Origin: Apodospora peruviana
Lineage: Eukaryota; Ascomycota; Sordariomycetes; Sordariales; Lasiosphaeriaceae
Assembly: GCA_033439685.1 (NCBI GenBank)
Contig: JAUEDM010000006.1
Coordinates: 930,001-994,000, forward strand
Direction: 5' to 3'
Length of the DNA: 64,000 nt
Part shown: one piece after another, positions 22,392-34,700 of the stretch
How positions within the stretch are numbered: position 1 is the first letter of the stretch
Layout: every line of letters starts with the position of its first letter
Notes under the pieces: generated by a model
The model's database searches: none
What the model was told of the DNA's origin: nothing
The model's input: the letters and a program-made list of their open reading frames with translations, nothing else
Position numbers and translations under genes: made by a program

Positions 22392-23570
22392 TCACTCGCG
22401 AGAATAAGCCACCACGTCCAGGGGCAACTCCAACTCCCCAAGGCATGCAAATCCGCTGTACTCCTCATCCTCCTCCTTGAACTTCATCTCCTCCAAGAGC
22501 TTTTTGGTATCCGTCCAGGGCACCCCGAACAAGCCCGAGTTAATCTGACACATCCGCACCTCCGTTACTCCGCCGTCTTCGGCAATCTGCTGCAACAAGC
22601 CCTTCATAGCCGGATTTGTATTTGCCAGAATATCGTCAGGCGAGTCTCGCGCCCGTCCGTACCGTCTTGACGTAAACAGACAGCCAATGTAGTGCTGCTT
22701 CCTGCCTTCTTTGGTATTGGGACCCCCCTGGGGAGGAATGAGAAGGGCGCCCGCGATGAGCTCATCGGGGGGCTGCTTGCAGAATTCCGCATAATGGTTG
22801 AAGGCTTTCGGGTATTGCTGCTTGAAAGCGAGGGCGATGCCGCCGCCCCAGGAGCCGACGCAGTTGCACGCGTGGATGAGGACCGTGTTGGGCGGTGCGT
22901 CGAAGAGGTTGCCGACCTTATCGGTGATACGGAGGAGTTTGGTGCCAGTTTTGGGGGGTGGTGCCGGGTTTTTGGTTGTGGTTGGAAGAGTGCTCGCTGA
23001 GGAGGGTAAGCCGATGTTGTTGCTGCCAGAACTTGCTCCTGTTGAGCTATTTGAGGGATTGCTTGCTGGGGGGACGTTGTTGTTGCTGCCAGAACTTGTT
23101 CCTGGTGTAGTGTCCTCTTCTACTGGCTTGTTCTCAGCTGGTCGTATTTTGTAACCAAACATTCTTGCTATATCATGTTCGGTCTCGCTGGGTATGCTGG
23201 TGTTGTTGTTGACGGAACTTGTTCCTGGTGCAATGTCTTCTTCTGCTGGTCCGTCCCAGGCTGGTATTATTTTTCGGCCAATCATTGCTGATAGTAAATG
23301 ACATACGTCCCGGTTCTCTTCCTTGGTCAGCTGTCTCCTCGGCGGCGGCGGCTGGTATGCCTCAGTCTCTTCCTTGGTCCGCTGTCTCGGCGGCTCTTGT
23401 TGCTGCTGCGGACGAGAGCCCGATGCTCCTCCAGATCTGCCAAAGTTCAGCCTCGTCTGCTTGAACTTGGGTGCTCCTCCGCTTGGAGATGCTGCGGCCT
23501 TCTCCGCCTTCCGCTTGGAAGACATTGTGATTTCCTTCTGTTCTCTGGCCTCGATTTGTTGAGATTGCAT
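22392..23570 (-). CDS. Macrodomain (ADP-ribose-binding) protein with a disordered N-terminal half
   Basis: Single exon, 392 residues from the ATG at 23570; a second ATG at 23525 (MSSKRKAEKA) would give 377. The C-terminal half (about residues 212-390) is a macrodomain. It has GNLFDAPPNTVLIHACN, the ligand-loop motif NCVGSWGGGIA (about 236-246) and a second loop SGLFGVPW near 350. The closest known type is the fungal Poa1-like ADP-ribose-1''-phosphate phosphatase, which clears a tRNA-splicing by-product; hydrolysis of protein-bound ADP-ribose is also possible. The N-terminal 210 residues are low-complexity (Ser, Asn, Pro, Gln) and contain an approximate internal repeat: residues about 96-119 (MIGRKIIPAW... 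EEDIAPGTSS) and 137-160 (MFGYKIRPAE... EEDTTPGTSS). Confidence 0.85.
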   Translation of the reverse strand: MQSQQIEAREQKEITMSSKRKAEKAAASPSGGAPKFKQTRLNFGRSGGASGSRPQQQQEPPRQRTKEETEAYQPPPPRRQLTKEENRDVCHLLSAMIGRKIIPAWDGPAEEDIAPGTSSVNNNTSIPSETEHDIARMFGYKIRPAENKPVEEDTTPGTSSGSNNNVPPASNPSNSSTGASSGSNNIGLPSSASTLPTTTKNPAPPPKTGTKLLRITDKVGNLFDAPPNTVLIHACNCVGSWGGGIALAFKQQYPKAFNHYAEFCKQPPDELIAGALLIPPQGGPNTKEGRKQHYIGCLFTSRRYGRARDSPDDILANTNPAMKGLLQQIAEDGGVTEVRMCQINSGLFGVPWTDTKKLLEEMKFKEEDEEYSGFACLGELELPLDVVAYSRE

Positions 23571-24820
23571 GTGCCTTTCGGGCTTTACCAATATTGATTG
23601 GTCTGAAAGCGATCTTAGTCTTGATGAGCTTTGGTGAAAATTAGTACTTTTGAAGAAAGCTGACGGAAATATTTGGCAGACACGATATACACATAATGCC
23701 TGTGGGTTGGTTTATCTACCGGATTGCCGTGGCTTGATCTTTTGATGGCCGTGGGCAGTGGCTCAACGTTCGATGTGACGTGCCCGCAAAGAAAGAAATA
23801 GGGCTGGCGAATCATGTGTGAGCTTGGACAGGGACCACGTGAAGCGCTAAGTCCGCATGCCTACTCCTCCGGTCGCTACCCCTGGAAATTAGAAATTACA
23901 GATATAACTCCTGTCAGCTACAGAGTTAGTAGTTTTTTACACGTTCGTCTCCAGTTCTGTAAGTTCAGACATATAAAGTATTTTGATCTTATGGCTTCCC
24001 TAAGCCTTTTGGAACCAACCTGGAAGACTCGGATGGAGTTTTGGAGTTTGTGTTGCGAATTCGGGCGAACCAGTTCGTCGGAACTCAAAAAGGGAAGGTG
24101 AACGCGTGCCGTTCTGCTTTGTAGGCAGTTCCTGCTGCATGAGAAAAGAAATGGAAGCGTCTCAACGTTCAACGACCCCACGACCCACGTCAACCCCTCA
24201 CCAACCACTCACCCCCAAGCTTCCTGGATGTGATGACGCTGCGGCCTGCATGGCGGAAGCTCCCCGCGCCGCCATCACGTTTCTGCCTCTTTTTACATGC
24301 TATTTCGACAGAGTTCTGCGATATCGGGTGCCGGGTTTCCCGTCCGCACGGGTGCTTCATCCGATGAAACTCGATCGAGTCTCGAAGAGCTTCGAGATTG
24401 GTAAATTTTTTGATATATCTCTCGAGGTAGTTTATACGTGATGATTCCCTCTCGTCATACTGGGTAATATATCTGCAATGCTGTGTTGATCGCAAGGCAG
24501 AATAGGTTGTTGTGGTCTCTGGGGTCAGGACCTTGGCCGGGAATAACGCTCTCTTGTCTGCCACATCCGATGTGCCTTCAGACTAGTGTGGGCCTGCCGC
24601 CCTTATTCCTCTTGACTTCTCATTGGATTTGGGTGCTATCTTCCCCTCCCTCATAAGTTAATTGGGTTCTTTCCAGTCTTGTTTTGCGGTCTTCAACCCG
24701 AGTTCTTAGTTTCTGAGTTCTTATTATCTGTACTTTATTACAGAAAGTATTAATCTAAAGTCCTCCCCTTTCTTCTCGTTGCCTATCTGTTGTCCCGCAG
24801 AGTATGGTTCCGACCCAGTG
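23571..24820. other. Divergent spacer between the macrodomain gene and the EamA transporter gene
   Basis: About 1.25 kb containing both promoters. No frame here looks coding. TGTCCCGCAG at 24791-24800 resembles an intron 3' end, so the transporter gene may have a spliced 5' leader. Confidence 0.45.
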
Positions 24821-26355
24821 ATGTCGCCATTTCTCGATGTCCCGCAAAAGCCTGGCAGTCTCAAGCAGAGGCTGAAGGAGGACGACGACGATCAAGATGA
24901 TATCATCGACGGCCTATCCATGATAGAAGAAGGAAAAACGGAGTCACCATTCCTAGGCCCCAACAGCGTCCTCCGATCAGCCACCGCCAGCCCATTCTCT
25001 CAAGATGGACGGTTGTTGTCGCCCGTCGTAAGGTTTCGGGCCCTATCACCCGCTCCTCCACAGTACCCCCAGACATGGAAAGCCTCCGTAATCCAGGGAT
25101 CGAGTCGGTTCTGGAACAGGAACAGAGGCGTGATCCTGGTCGCCTGCGCCCAGCTCTTCGGCGCACTCATGAACCTGGCCGCGCGCCTGCTCGAGCTCGA
25201 GGGCGAAGGGATGCACCCCTTCCAGATTTTATTTGCTCGCATGAGCTTGACGACCATCCTGTCGTGTATCTACATGTACTGGAAGAAGGTGCCGCACTTT
25301 CCGTTTGGCGCTAAGGAGGTCAGGTGGCTGCTTGTTGCGAGAGGTATCACTGGGTTTGTACGTCTGACCGCTTACTTAACTCATTTGTGATATGATCTTG
25401 ACTTATTGATGAGAAATAGTTTGGCATATTCCCCTTTTGGCTATCAATGATGTACCTCCCCCTGGCCGAAGCGACGGTCATCAGCTTCCTCGCGCCCAGC
25501 GTGTCGGGGTACATATGCCACCTCGTCCTCAAAGACCCGTTTACCCGCAGAGAGCAGATCGCGTCCTTCATCGCGCTGGCCGGAGTTGTTCTTATTGCAA
25601 GGCCAGCTTCGCTTTTCTCTTCTTCAGATAGCGAGTCAGTGGTGGCTGCTACTCCCGGCATCGAGTCCTCCGTGCCAATGCCGGGCAACGCTACTACCCA
25701 ACAACACACCATGCCGCACCTGGGTGACGAACCGACTCCCGCCGAACGGGTGTGGGCGATCGGCGTAGGTCTGATCGGTGTCTGCGGAGCAGCCGGCGCC
25801 TTCACCTTTATCCGATGGATTGGGAAACGGGCCCACCCGTTAATCAGTGTCAACTACTTCTCCGTGTGGTGCACGATCGTAAGCACGACTTCGCTCCTCC
25901 TTGCGCCGGTGTTCAACATCGGCCAGCCAGCGATCCGGTTCGGCTTGCCTAGTTCCGTTCACCAGTGGTTCCTGCTTCTCTCGTTGGGGCTCTGCGGGTT
26001 CATCATGCAGTTCATGCTCACCTCGGGGCTGGGCGGCGAGAAGTCCAACAGGGCCACCGCCATGGTGTACACGCATATGCTGTTTGCCGCCGGCTTTGAT
26101 CGGTGGGTGTTTGGGCATGAGATGGGGTTTGTCAGTTTGGTCGGGTGCGGGCTGATCGTGGGCAGCGCGCTGTGGGCTGTGCTATCCAAGAAAGAGCCGG
26201 TGAAGAAGAGTACCACAGCAGATGCGGATATGGAGGATGTACTAACCGGAACTGGGATGGGAGTGGAAAGGGTGCCGATGTTGGGAGAGCAGGGAGTCGA
26301 AGAAGAAGAGGAAGAGGAGGAGGAAGGGGCCATTCCGCTGGGACGAGTAGGATAA
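24821..26355 (+). CDS. EamA-family (drug/metabolite transporter) membrane protein
   Basis: Two exons, 24821-25357 and 25420-26355, with a 62-nt intron (GTACGT...TAG), give 490 residues. The first 100 residues are cytoplasmic-looking and acidic (a DDDD tract near 21-24). The rest holds about ten membrane spans arranged as two EamA repeats (roughly 103-250 and 275-430). The end of repeat 1 reads MYLPLAEATVISFLAPSVSG and LAGVVLIARP, typical for the family and for the uncharacterised yeast proteins Ymr253c and Ypl264c. A Ser/Pro/Thr loop separates the repeats, and the C terminus is a glutamate run. Substrate and membrane are unknown. The start at MSPFLDVPQ is the first in-frame ATG. The gene converges on dynactin. 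Confidence 0.87.
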
Positions 26356-26747
26356 TTAGTACATATGGTAGGTGCATACCTTACATATACTGGGAGAGCA
26401 TATAAAGTCGAGGGAAACATGTGTTTGGTAATGTATATACGCGAGGTACTACCTATAGATATTGAAAGTCCCAGAGAGAAAAATAGGGCTTCGGGGCCAA
26501 GCAGCATACAAACAGTCAATAATAATGATACTGAAATATGCATTCGGCCAAGTGAAGAATCGTAATCATAATTATGTGGTGCAGTAATGGATGGGTATAT
26601 CATATTCAACGCTATCTTCCATGCCAACGAACAACAAAGTACCAGCCCAGAATACAACTCGCAAAAATAACCATCCATCAACACACAGCAGCTAAATATC
26701 TACAGCCCACCCCTTCATTACTCATATTATTACCAGCCAGCCTGCTG
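26356..26747. other. Shared 3' region of two converging genes
   Basis: The transporter (+) and dynactin (-) stop codons are 392 bp apart. The spacer is AT-rich and must carry both 3' ends, which may overlap. Confidence 0.5.
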
Positions 26748-29700
26748 CTACAAGACCGCAGCTAACCGCTTTCCTTGCAAGCCCTCCCATTCTCTCGAAC
26801 CGACAATCTGTACCTCTCCTCTCACCGTAATGGCGCCTTTCCTGTCACCATGAGTCGGCAATCGAATCTGTAGTTTTGCTACCGCCGACCGCGCAGCCCT
26901 CTTTCTGGCATCAGCTGCAGATCCTACTGCCCCAGTGGCAGCAGACCCAGTAGCTTTCAAAGTAACACTCTTCCTAAGCACGCTGCCCTCCCACCCCTTT
27001 AAGTTCTCATACTCCTCCCTCTGCCGCACAACATGCCACTGCGGTGTCGACCGCGCCGGTTTCCACTTGGTCAGCTCACCCACCTTCTTCGGCAGCTGGC
27101 CGAGATCGTAAACCGTCGCCTGGCCCGCCAGTTTGACCAGCTCGCCCAGCACCACCCTGCCCTCGGCAACAACCATGTTCCTCCGCTGCTCCTGCACGCT
27201 CGCAGGCTTCCGCAACGGTTCCGCGAGCCAATCGTACCCGCCTTGCTCCGTCAGCCGTGCGCGCCGACTATCCTCGCGCAGGTACCGCACAGCCGACTGC
27301 AGAGCCAGGATCTCATCCCGCAAAGCATCCATCTCGCGCGCCGTCGCCACAGCGCGCTCCTGCCTGGCCTTTGTCCCGGCTGCACCTTTTTCGTTACTGC
27401 CGGCAACATTGTCCATGACAAGTCGCGAATCGCTGGCAATCTTCTTCCACTTGTCGCGGTCGGCCTCCAAGACTTTGAGTTCGCGGTCCTGCTTCTGGAT
27501 GTCGTCCTGCAGGCTTGTAGCCTGCTGCTTGGCGAGCTGGATCTGGGTTTCGAGATCGATAATCTTGGACGCCTTGGCATTCGCATCCCGCATGCGCGAC
27601 TCGAGCGTCTCGATCTTGACCTGCGCGGTGCTCAGGCTCTCCTCACGTACAGCGATATCACGACGGGCAGACTGGATGTCGTCCTTGAGACGGCGGAGCT
27701 CCTCTTCCGCATCCACCGGCACCGTACGTAGTGCCCTGAGCTCGCGGCTGCGAAGAATCCATGGTTGCGCACTACGTTCGAATTCTTGCGTCTGCGTAAG
27801 GTCGGAGCTGAGGGCAGCGATGTCAGAAATCTGGCCTGTTACGAGGCGGAGTTTGGTCAGGTAGGTTGAGAACAGATCAGATTCCAACGACGAAAAGATA
27901 GAGTGCGCGAGTTGCTGCACCCAGTTTTGCACCTCGGCGTACGTATATGGGTTGGTGCGGCCCTCCTCGTGGAGAAGACGGTGCAGCTCGAGTCCGATGC
28001 GTCGGGCCATGGCGGCCAGTTCTTGCGTGGCCCTCTCGCAGGACTCAAAAGCTTCCGCGGTCTCGGGCGTGAGTGAGAGAGAGCGGGTCTTGAGGTCTTC
28101 GAGGCCGCGAACAGTCTTGCCGGCAATGACTTTGGTGCTGCGTGTCTGGCTGATGACGGCCTCAGCCTTCTTGGAAAAGTACTGCGCCAGCTCGTCTTCT
28201 TCCTCATTTGGTGGCACGACGCGCTGCACCATGGCCCTCAGAGCAGTAAATACAACTGCAGATGATTCCAGGTGGCTCTGCATGAGTAAGGCTCTCATGT
28301 GAACATCATCAGCAAAGCTCTCCAGGTCGGTAGAGATATGGACTTCACCCAGATGGGTCATGAGAGCGATGGTCCGCTGCAGTTCTGTTGCACACTGCTT
28401 CTCCTTCAAGTCATCCCGCCTTAGGCCGTCGATCCACCCATTAAGTGCTCTCTCGACAGGCTCTAGCTCATACAATGCACCCTCATACTTGGCAAACTGC
28501 TCCAGAGAACAGTGGCTAATCGCGTTGACGAAGCGATCGCACATGGCAGATACCCATGTAAGCTTGTCGATGGCATCGCAGCCCTCGAAGATATCGTCTT
28601 CGTGACCGGGCTGTGATTGGCCGTTGACACGCTCCTTGATGAAGTTGTTTAGCAGATTCGCCTTGAAGGCTAGCCTCTTGAACCTCAGCAAAGCCAGCAC
28701 CGAGTCTCGGTCAGACTGGTAGGTCTCTGGCAAAAATAACTTGACAATCTCGAGATGTTGCTCTGCTTCTTGCGCCTCCATGCGCCGCAGCTCAAGGTCG
28801 ATGGTCTTGACCTGGGCCTTGGCCGCCGAGATCTGCAGCTTCATGTTGAGATCCATCATAGCCCGCGAGCGGCTGTTGAGCTGCTCCGACTCATTTTCGG
28901 TGACGGCATGCGAGGCCCGCATGTCCTCCAGATCACTCTGTAAGCTCGTGACCAGCTCCCTGAACCGAGACAGGGTGTATTCCATATCCTCGAATGTCTC
29001 CTTTTGCACGGCTGCCTGGCGAATTTGCTCGGTTATTATGGAATCCTTCAGATCAAGTTCTTCTTGCAACTCCTTCTCGTTTTGGACGTGGTTGATTTCC
29101 AGCTCGTCGTTGATCTCTTTGAGGCTCTCCAGGTCGTCGATAACGGCCCGTAGTTCCTTGATCTCCTCAGATTGGTTCATAGTCTGCTCGGTAAGAGACT
29201 CGATAAGATCCTCGGCCCCTAGCGCATTGTTAAGCTGCTCCCTCAGGTCCTCGACAGCAGCTTCTGCCTGTGCCAACTTCTCTTTGACGGCATCGTGCTG
29301 CTCCTTTACGGGCTCCAATTCGCGCAGATCTTCCTCTAGTCCTTTGATCTGATCTCTTAACTCCTCCTCTTGTTGCTGGGTCATATCCCGAAGTCGCAAG
29401 AGCGCCTCGCGTAGCCGCTCATTATTCCTCTCCATCTGTAACCAGCCGGTGCTCGCTCTCTCGTCGGGGGACATACCATTTGTAAACTCGGCATTCTCCT
29501 CGCGGAGGATTTCGACTTCAAGCTCCAGCTCTTCTGCCTTCTGCTTTACGGCCTCTAATTCAGCTTTTAGCATCTCTGCTGTCTCTTCCGCCATTTCGCG
29601 ATCCAGTGTAGCAAGCTCCATGGCACTCTCGTGCTCGGCCTGTATCTCTTCAATCTCATAGAGTCTTGATTCGGCTTCTTTGAGCGCTCGCTTTAAGTCG

Positions 29701-30870
29701 GAGTTCTCTTGCGTCTGAGGCTGGTACTTGATCTGCAGGGTCTGGATGATTCTTTCAAACTTGTCTCGTTCGCCTTTAATCTTTTCCAGACTGTTGAGCT
29801 TCTCTCGGTCCTCCATCCTCTTCTTCTCAAGGACCCGAAGTTTGGCCTTGAGATCCTCCACCTCCTTGTGACTAGCCGCTGCACTCACACTGGGCCTTGG
29901 CGCAGTTGTCGTCGAAGGTGCAGCTCTAGGGGCTGGAGGAGTACCGCCAGCAAGCTTCTCCAGGGCTCTTGTTCTTGCTTGCACAGGGCTGGTCGGCTGG
30001 GGTGAGAGAATCTCGTCATCGCTGCTCTTCCGGGGTGAAGTAGCGCCCTCGCCCGTTTTTCCTGAACCACTGTCAACTCCGGAGAGCGAGCTTTGCGACA
30101 TGTTTCTCCCACTGCCTGGACGGGTTAACCCCGGCCTTCCGCCTGTCTGTAACCTTCCGCTCAGTGTCCTACTCGGGGCGGCGGTTGTTCTTGATGTAGA
30201 AGACGAAGAGACCTGTCGACTCGTTCCAGATGCCGGCCTTGGTGGCGGACCCATCGATGGTCGGCTCGGGCCTCCCACCGACGGGCGGGGGGGTTTCGTC
30301 CCGACGCCAGGTCTTGCATTGGATGGTGTACCGGTCCTGGAAGTCGCTGCGCTCGAGGATGCGGTTGCAAATTGTTTTGTGGGTGATTTCGCTGGGGACT
30401 GAGAGATTCAGAAAATATTTGTCAGTAACTTCCACTGAGCTGCCGGAAACACGGGAGCTCGAACCCACCCTCACGAGGCTGGATGGACGTGACCCTCTGG
30501 GAACAGGGCTTGGACTGGGCGCATTGAGGCTCATCCTCTTGTTTAGTCCCGGGTCTACATTTCCGGATGCACGGGTGGCCCCGGATGTGAACAGGCTGCT
30601 TGGCCGGGACGTCTTTTTGGCAGCGGCGGCTGGCTTCGGGGGTGGTTGGGCGAGGACGGTCACGGTGGTCGGACGGACGAACATGCCGCGGCCCATGTCG
30701 CAGTTGAAGTAGCGCTCGCCCTGGACACTGCCATCATTCTTGCCCGAGTCATCGTCCAGCTCGATGCCGACCCAGTCGCCGGCGGCGAAGGCGGTGCTGC
30801 CGACGAAGCAGATGGTGCCAGTCCGGCCATCGCTTAGCTCGATCTTCTGCCCAACTGCTAGCTCCGACAT
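26748..30870 (-). CDS. ro-3: Dynactin large subunit, p150Glued
   Basis: Exon 1 is 30475-30870 and exon 2 is 26748-30398, with a 76-nt intron (GTGAGG...CTGAC...CTCAG); the product is 1348 residues. Residues 1-70 are a CAP-Gly domain, with the microtubule/EB-binding GKNDGSVQG and RYFNC signature. A basic Ser/Pro linker follows, including RPSMGPPPRPASGTSRQ. From about 250 to 680 runs a long coiled coil, then a helical intercoil domain, a second coiled coil and a C-terminal part ending near GEVQIVGSREWEG. p150Glued links dynein to microtubules and cargo; Neurospora ro-3 mutants have distorted hyphae and misplaced nuclei. Without the splice the frame ends after 233 residues, as discussed in the findings. 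Confidence 0.95.
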
Positions 30871-31792
30871 GGTGGGCAGGTCACCTTTGGGTGGTCATGC
30901 TCGGACGGTTCGTCGATGTCGATGGTTGTCGGATGTTGTTGTTATTGTTGTCGTTGTTGTTGTTGTCGATGTTGATGTGGAGTTTACTTATAAAAGGTGG
31001 AAGCTCCTGGCAGCTCCTTGTCAAACTTGCCGTTAACTTCTGGATTGGGGATCGCGCCGGGGACGCGACTCTCTGTCGCTTGCTGCAGGTGCCAGGAGCT
31101 ACCTGGCATCCTTGCTCATCGTTTCACGGGACGGAAGTGTGGGGTAGATATTGTTGGCACTGTGCAGCAATCTTGCGCACTGATTGCTCCCAAACAAGTC
31201 ATGTTTTGTCATTTTGAGAATGGATTCAAGCTGAAGATTCTCACGAGTGCGATCATCAAGTTTGGAGGTCTGAAAACTGCGATTACGTGCGAAGTTCATC
31301 TCTGTTGCTCATCACGAACCTCATCCCGAAGCTTCGGCGGGCACTGTAGTGGTGTTACCCTAAAAGCAGCAGCTGAACAAGATTTTGAGGGAAAGGGGCA
31401 ACCAGCTTCTCTTCATATCTTACACCGATATTCCATCGCGCTTCCTATTATTTTCTTCCTTTTCGCTCAAAATGATTTAATAAACGAACCATCTTCGACT
31501 CCACAATAGAGCCCTACTTTCCATATCATCCTAACCAAGCACACGACATGTTTATTTCCTCATTTTTATACATACAACTCCAAACCCATTCACCTCGAGC
31601 TGATTATCATCCATGACCGACATCCAAACTGATACATACAATCCTTCCATATCCTAAATTCCGCCGATTGTTTAAAATCTTCAAGCTGCAAATCGAAACA
31701 AAAAGGGAAATACCTACACATGAAAGGGCCAATCACATAGCACACCAAACCAAAGGTACCACGGCCAGTTAGTTCGCCAGCAAAAATCAGTC
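30871..31792. promoter_or_regulatory. Dynactin promoter and 3' flank of the HMG-box gene
   Basis: Upstream of the dynactin ATG there is a GTT/GTC-rich simple-sequence tract at about 30930-30980. The rest shows no coding signal. The HMG-box gene, also on the minus strand, ends at 31793. Confidence 0.45.
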
Positions 31793-34700
31793 TTAGGCAC
31801 TCCTCTCTCCTCCTCCTCTCGTGAACTGGCCACCACGCACCCACTCCATCACCTCAAACCCCAATCTGCGCTCCGTCTTCTCCAGCAACCCACCAGCAGC
31901 CTCGCTCAGCCCCACAACCATCAATCCGGGGCCTTTGAACTCGACAGATTGCAACTGCTGGCGCGCACCAGCAACACCTGTCTCACTCTCATCGTCCTCG
32001 GTCGCTTCGTCACGGACATAGACCACCAGATCCGGTCCCACAATACCCCGCCACAATGTCGCCATCCACTGCCAATGGTCGACCGGAGCATAGGCGTCGG
32101 TGATGGGGACGGAACAGGCGAACCGGTCCGACAACATGAGGCTGTATCCTGCCGGTAGCAAGGCAACCGGTAGCAGCCGGCGCCCACCAGGAGGAACAGC
32201 ATCATCGCCGCCGTTACCACCGGTTCCCTTCCCGTTGCCCTCCTGCGCCGACGCGGATGAGAGCGACGACGTTGACGAAGCGAGGGTCGTCAGCGAAGCC
32301 GTGGTCGAGTTACCCGAGATCGACATACGGGCAGATGCTGGTGCTCCTGGTCCACACTGCTGCTGCTGTTGTCCGGTAACAAACCTGACCATCTCGGCCG
32401 ATTTGACATGCCACTCCATCATTTGCTGCAGATAAGCACCAAATGCGTGTTCTCTTCCATTACCGCCGGCGCTGCTACTGATACTTGCAGCTCTTGACGC
32501 ACCGCCGACGGCCGCAGCGGCCGTTGGTGTGCGCCCACCACCTGAAGAAACATCAATCATCGCCACATCGTCTCCTCCTATTGCACTGCTGCTGGCTGTC
32601 GCAGTGTTGGTGCTATCTCCGAAATTCCATGAAGATGACGACGGCAAGAACGAGGAGGACGGCGACCAAGTACGGACTTCACACTCGCCTAGCGCAGCAA
32701 GAGCCTTCTCGACAGCCCCAGCGACCTGTCTCATAAGCCTCGGGTTCGGGCCCTCGATAGCAATAACGGGTCCTCTGGTATGGTCTGAGCTTCCTGCCGT
32801 TATTGTTCCAGAGACCGAACCTGGCGCCGGTGGCAAAGGCGGACTGATCCTCTCCAAGACGCGAATTTTGTTTATATACGGTATCGACATGATCATCGCT
32901 TCTAGTGAGCTCTTGGCGACAGCGGCAGCTGCAGAAGTTGCGGAACCGCCACCAACACTGTTGCTGCTACCCTGCGCTGCTGTCTGCGGGTACTGCTGCT
33001 GAGTAGGTCGGCTGATGGCTGTGACGGTTGTCTGCTGTGTTGTTGGTGTGAGGGCCGTGGTACTGCCGTACGAGATATTCAGTCCGCCGCTGCTCGTCAT
33101 CATGGGGTTGGTGCTCGTGGCTGTTGTTAGATCGATTGGTGAGGTTGACGATGAACCACCCCTTCCTCCAACCACTACGGCTTGCGAAGGACCACCCGCG
33201 AGAGGGAGGTGGGTTTGCAACGGAGGAAGCCGAAGGGACTCGTCGAACTCGGATGGACAAGAAAACGAGACTGGATGGTGATACTCAGCCGCTGCTGCTG
33301 TTGTGTTGGCCGATGCGCGAGGACCGGGTGGCGGAGGCGGGCCCATGTTTGGACTGGGTCTCGTCATCATTGGTGACGGGCCAGCGTATGGAGTGTCACC
33401 TCCCGTGCCTCCACCGCGAGTCGGCAGTCCAAACCCAGAAGTCGCCAGAGCTGAATCCCTGCCACCACTGGACAAGTGCTGCACTCCCCGCGAGTATCGT
33501 TGTTGGACGGTTTGCTGCTGGTGATAGCCTATCGGTGGAGATGGCAGAGCATCCCGGAACTGATTGCTGTGTTGGTAGTCGCTGTTGTACCGCCGACGCT
33601 TGGCTTCTGACGGAGACGCCGCCACCGGAGTGGACGACTCGTAGTCCTCACGGATCTCGTACAAGTTACTACCATATGGCTGTTGGTAGCAATGAGGAGG
33701 CCAGCTCCTGATGTTCCGACTATCCACGGCGCCATACTGATTCTGCTGCTGGTAGGATGACAGGCCGGACGGCTGGCGACTCGAATGGCCATACCCAGCA
33801 CCAGCACCACCATTACCACCCTGCTGCTTGCCCGGCGTCTGCGGTGGCGGCGGAGCCATGCCCGGGGTTCCACCAGGCAGTCTCGCTGCCGCTGCGGTGG
33901 ACGCCAGCGGCGTGGAGGGAGTCCTCGGCGCAGCAATGTACCGCCCGTGACACTTAGGACACCGGCCCGGGTCTCCGCCAAAACCACCTGCCGGAAATGC
34001 CCCAGACAAGGGAGTTTGGGGATTAGATGTCGGTGTCTCTCCTCCCGACCCTTTTCCGCCACCTCCTTTCCTGTTTGGCTGGTATTTGTAGCCCGGGTGC
34101 TCCCGCTGGTGCTTCAGCTTCTCTTCCTCACTAAGGCGCTTCCACTGTTCGAGCACCTCGGGCGGCTCGGACTTCCACTGGTCGCCGATGATCTTTGAGA
34201 TTTGCGGGTTGGAGACGCCTGGGTTGGCGGCGACGACAGCGGCTTGGTGGTGCTGACGGTAGAGGATGAATGCTGTTTGTTGGGGTGTATGGTTAGTCTT
34301 GCTATTTGTCTCATGCTTTGTGTATCTGGTTCTTCAGCTTTGCGGTGTTTGCTTCGTTTTGTCTCTGCTGCTCCTCTGAGACATTGTTCTTCAACGACAA
34401 TGTCTCTCGTCTCGAGCCAAGTGGCGGAGAGAGGAATCAAACAACGAGACGATAGAGATAGTTCTCTTTTCCGCGCGCAACTTTGTGCTTTTGATTTGAG
34501 GAAAGGAAAGAGATGGAAGAACGAGCAATCGGACAAGCAGAAAGAACATTTTGGGAGAGAAGAAGTGATAAGCTGGAAGAGACAATGTCAAGCGCCATTG
34601 CTCTTCTTTAGCTATCTCTCTCCATCCGTTTTACTTCATTGCTTGCCCGTTCGAAACACCGACAAAAGCACAACCATCAATCGAATGAGAGAGAAAAAAG

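Noticed and set aside
24779..24820. Extra 14 codons at the start of the EamA transporter
   Set aside because: In frame but initiated by TTG, and TGTCCCGCAG there looks like an intron 3' end of a spliced leader.
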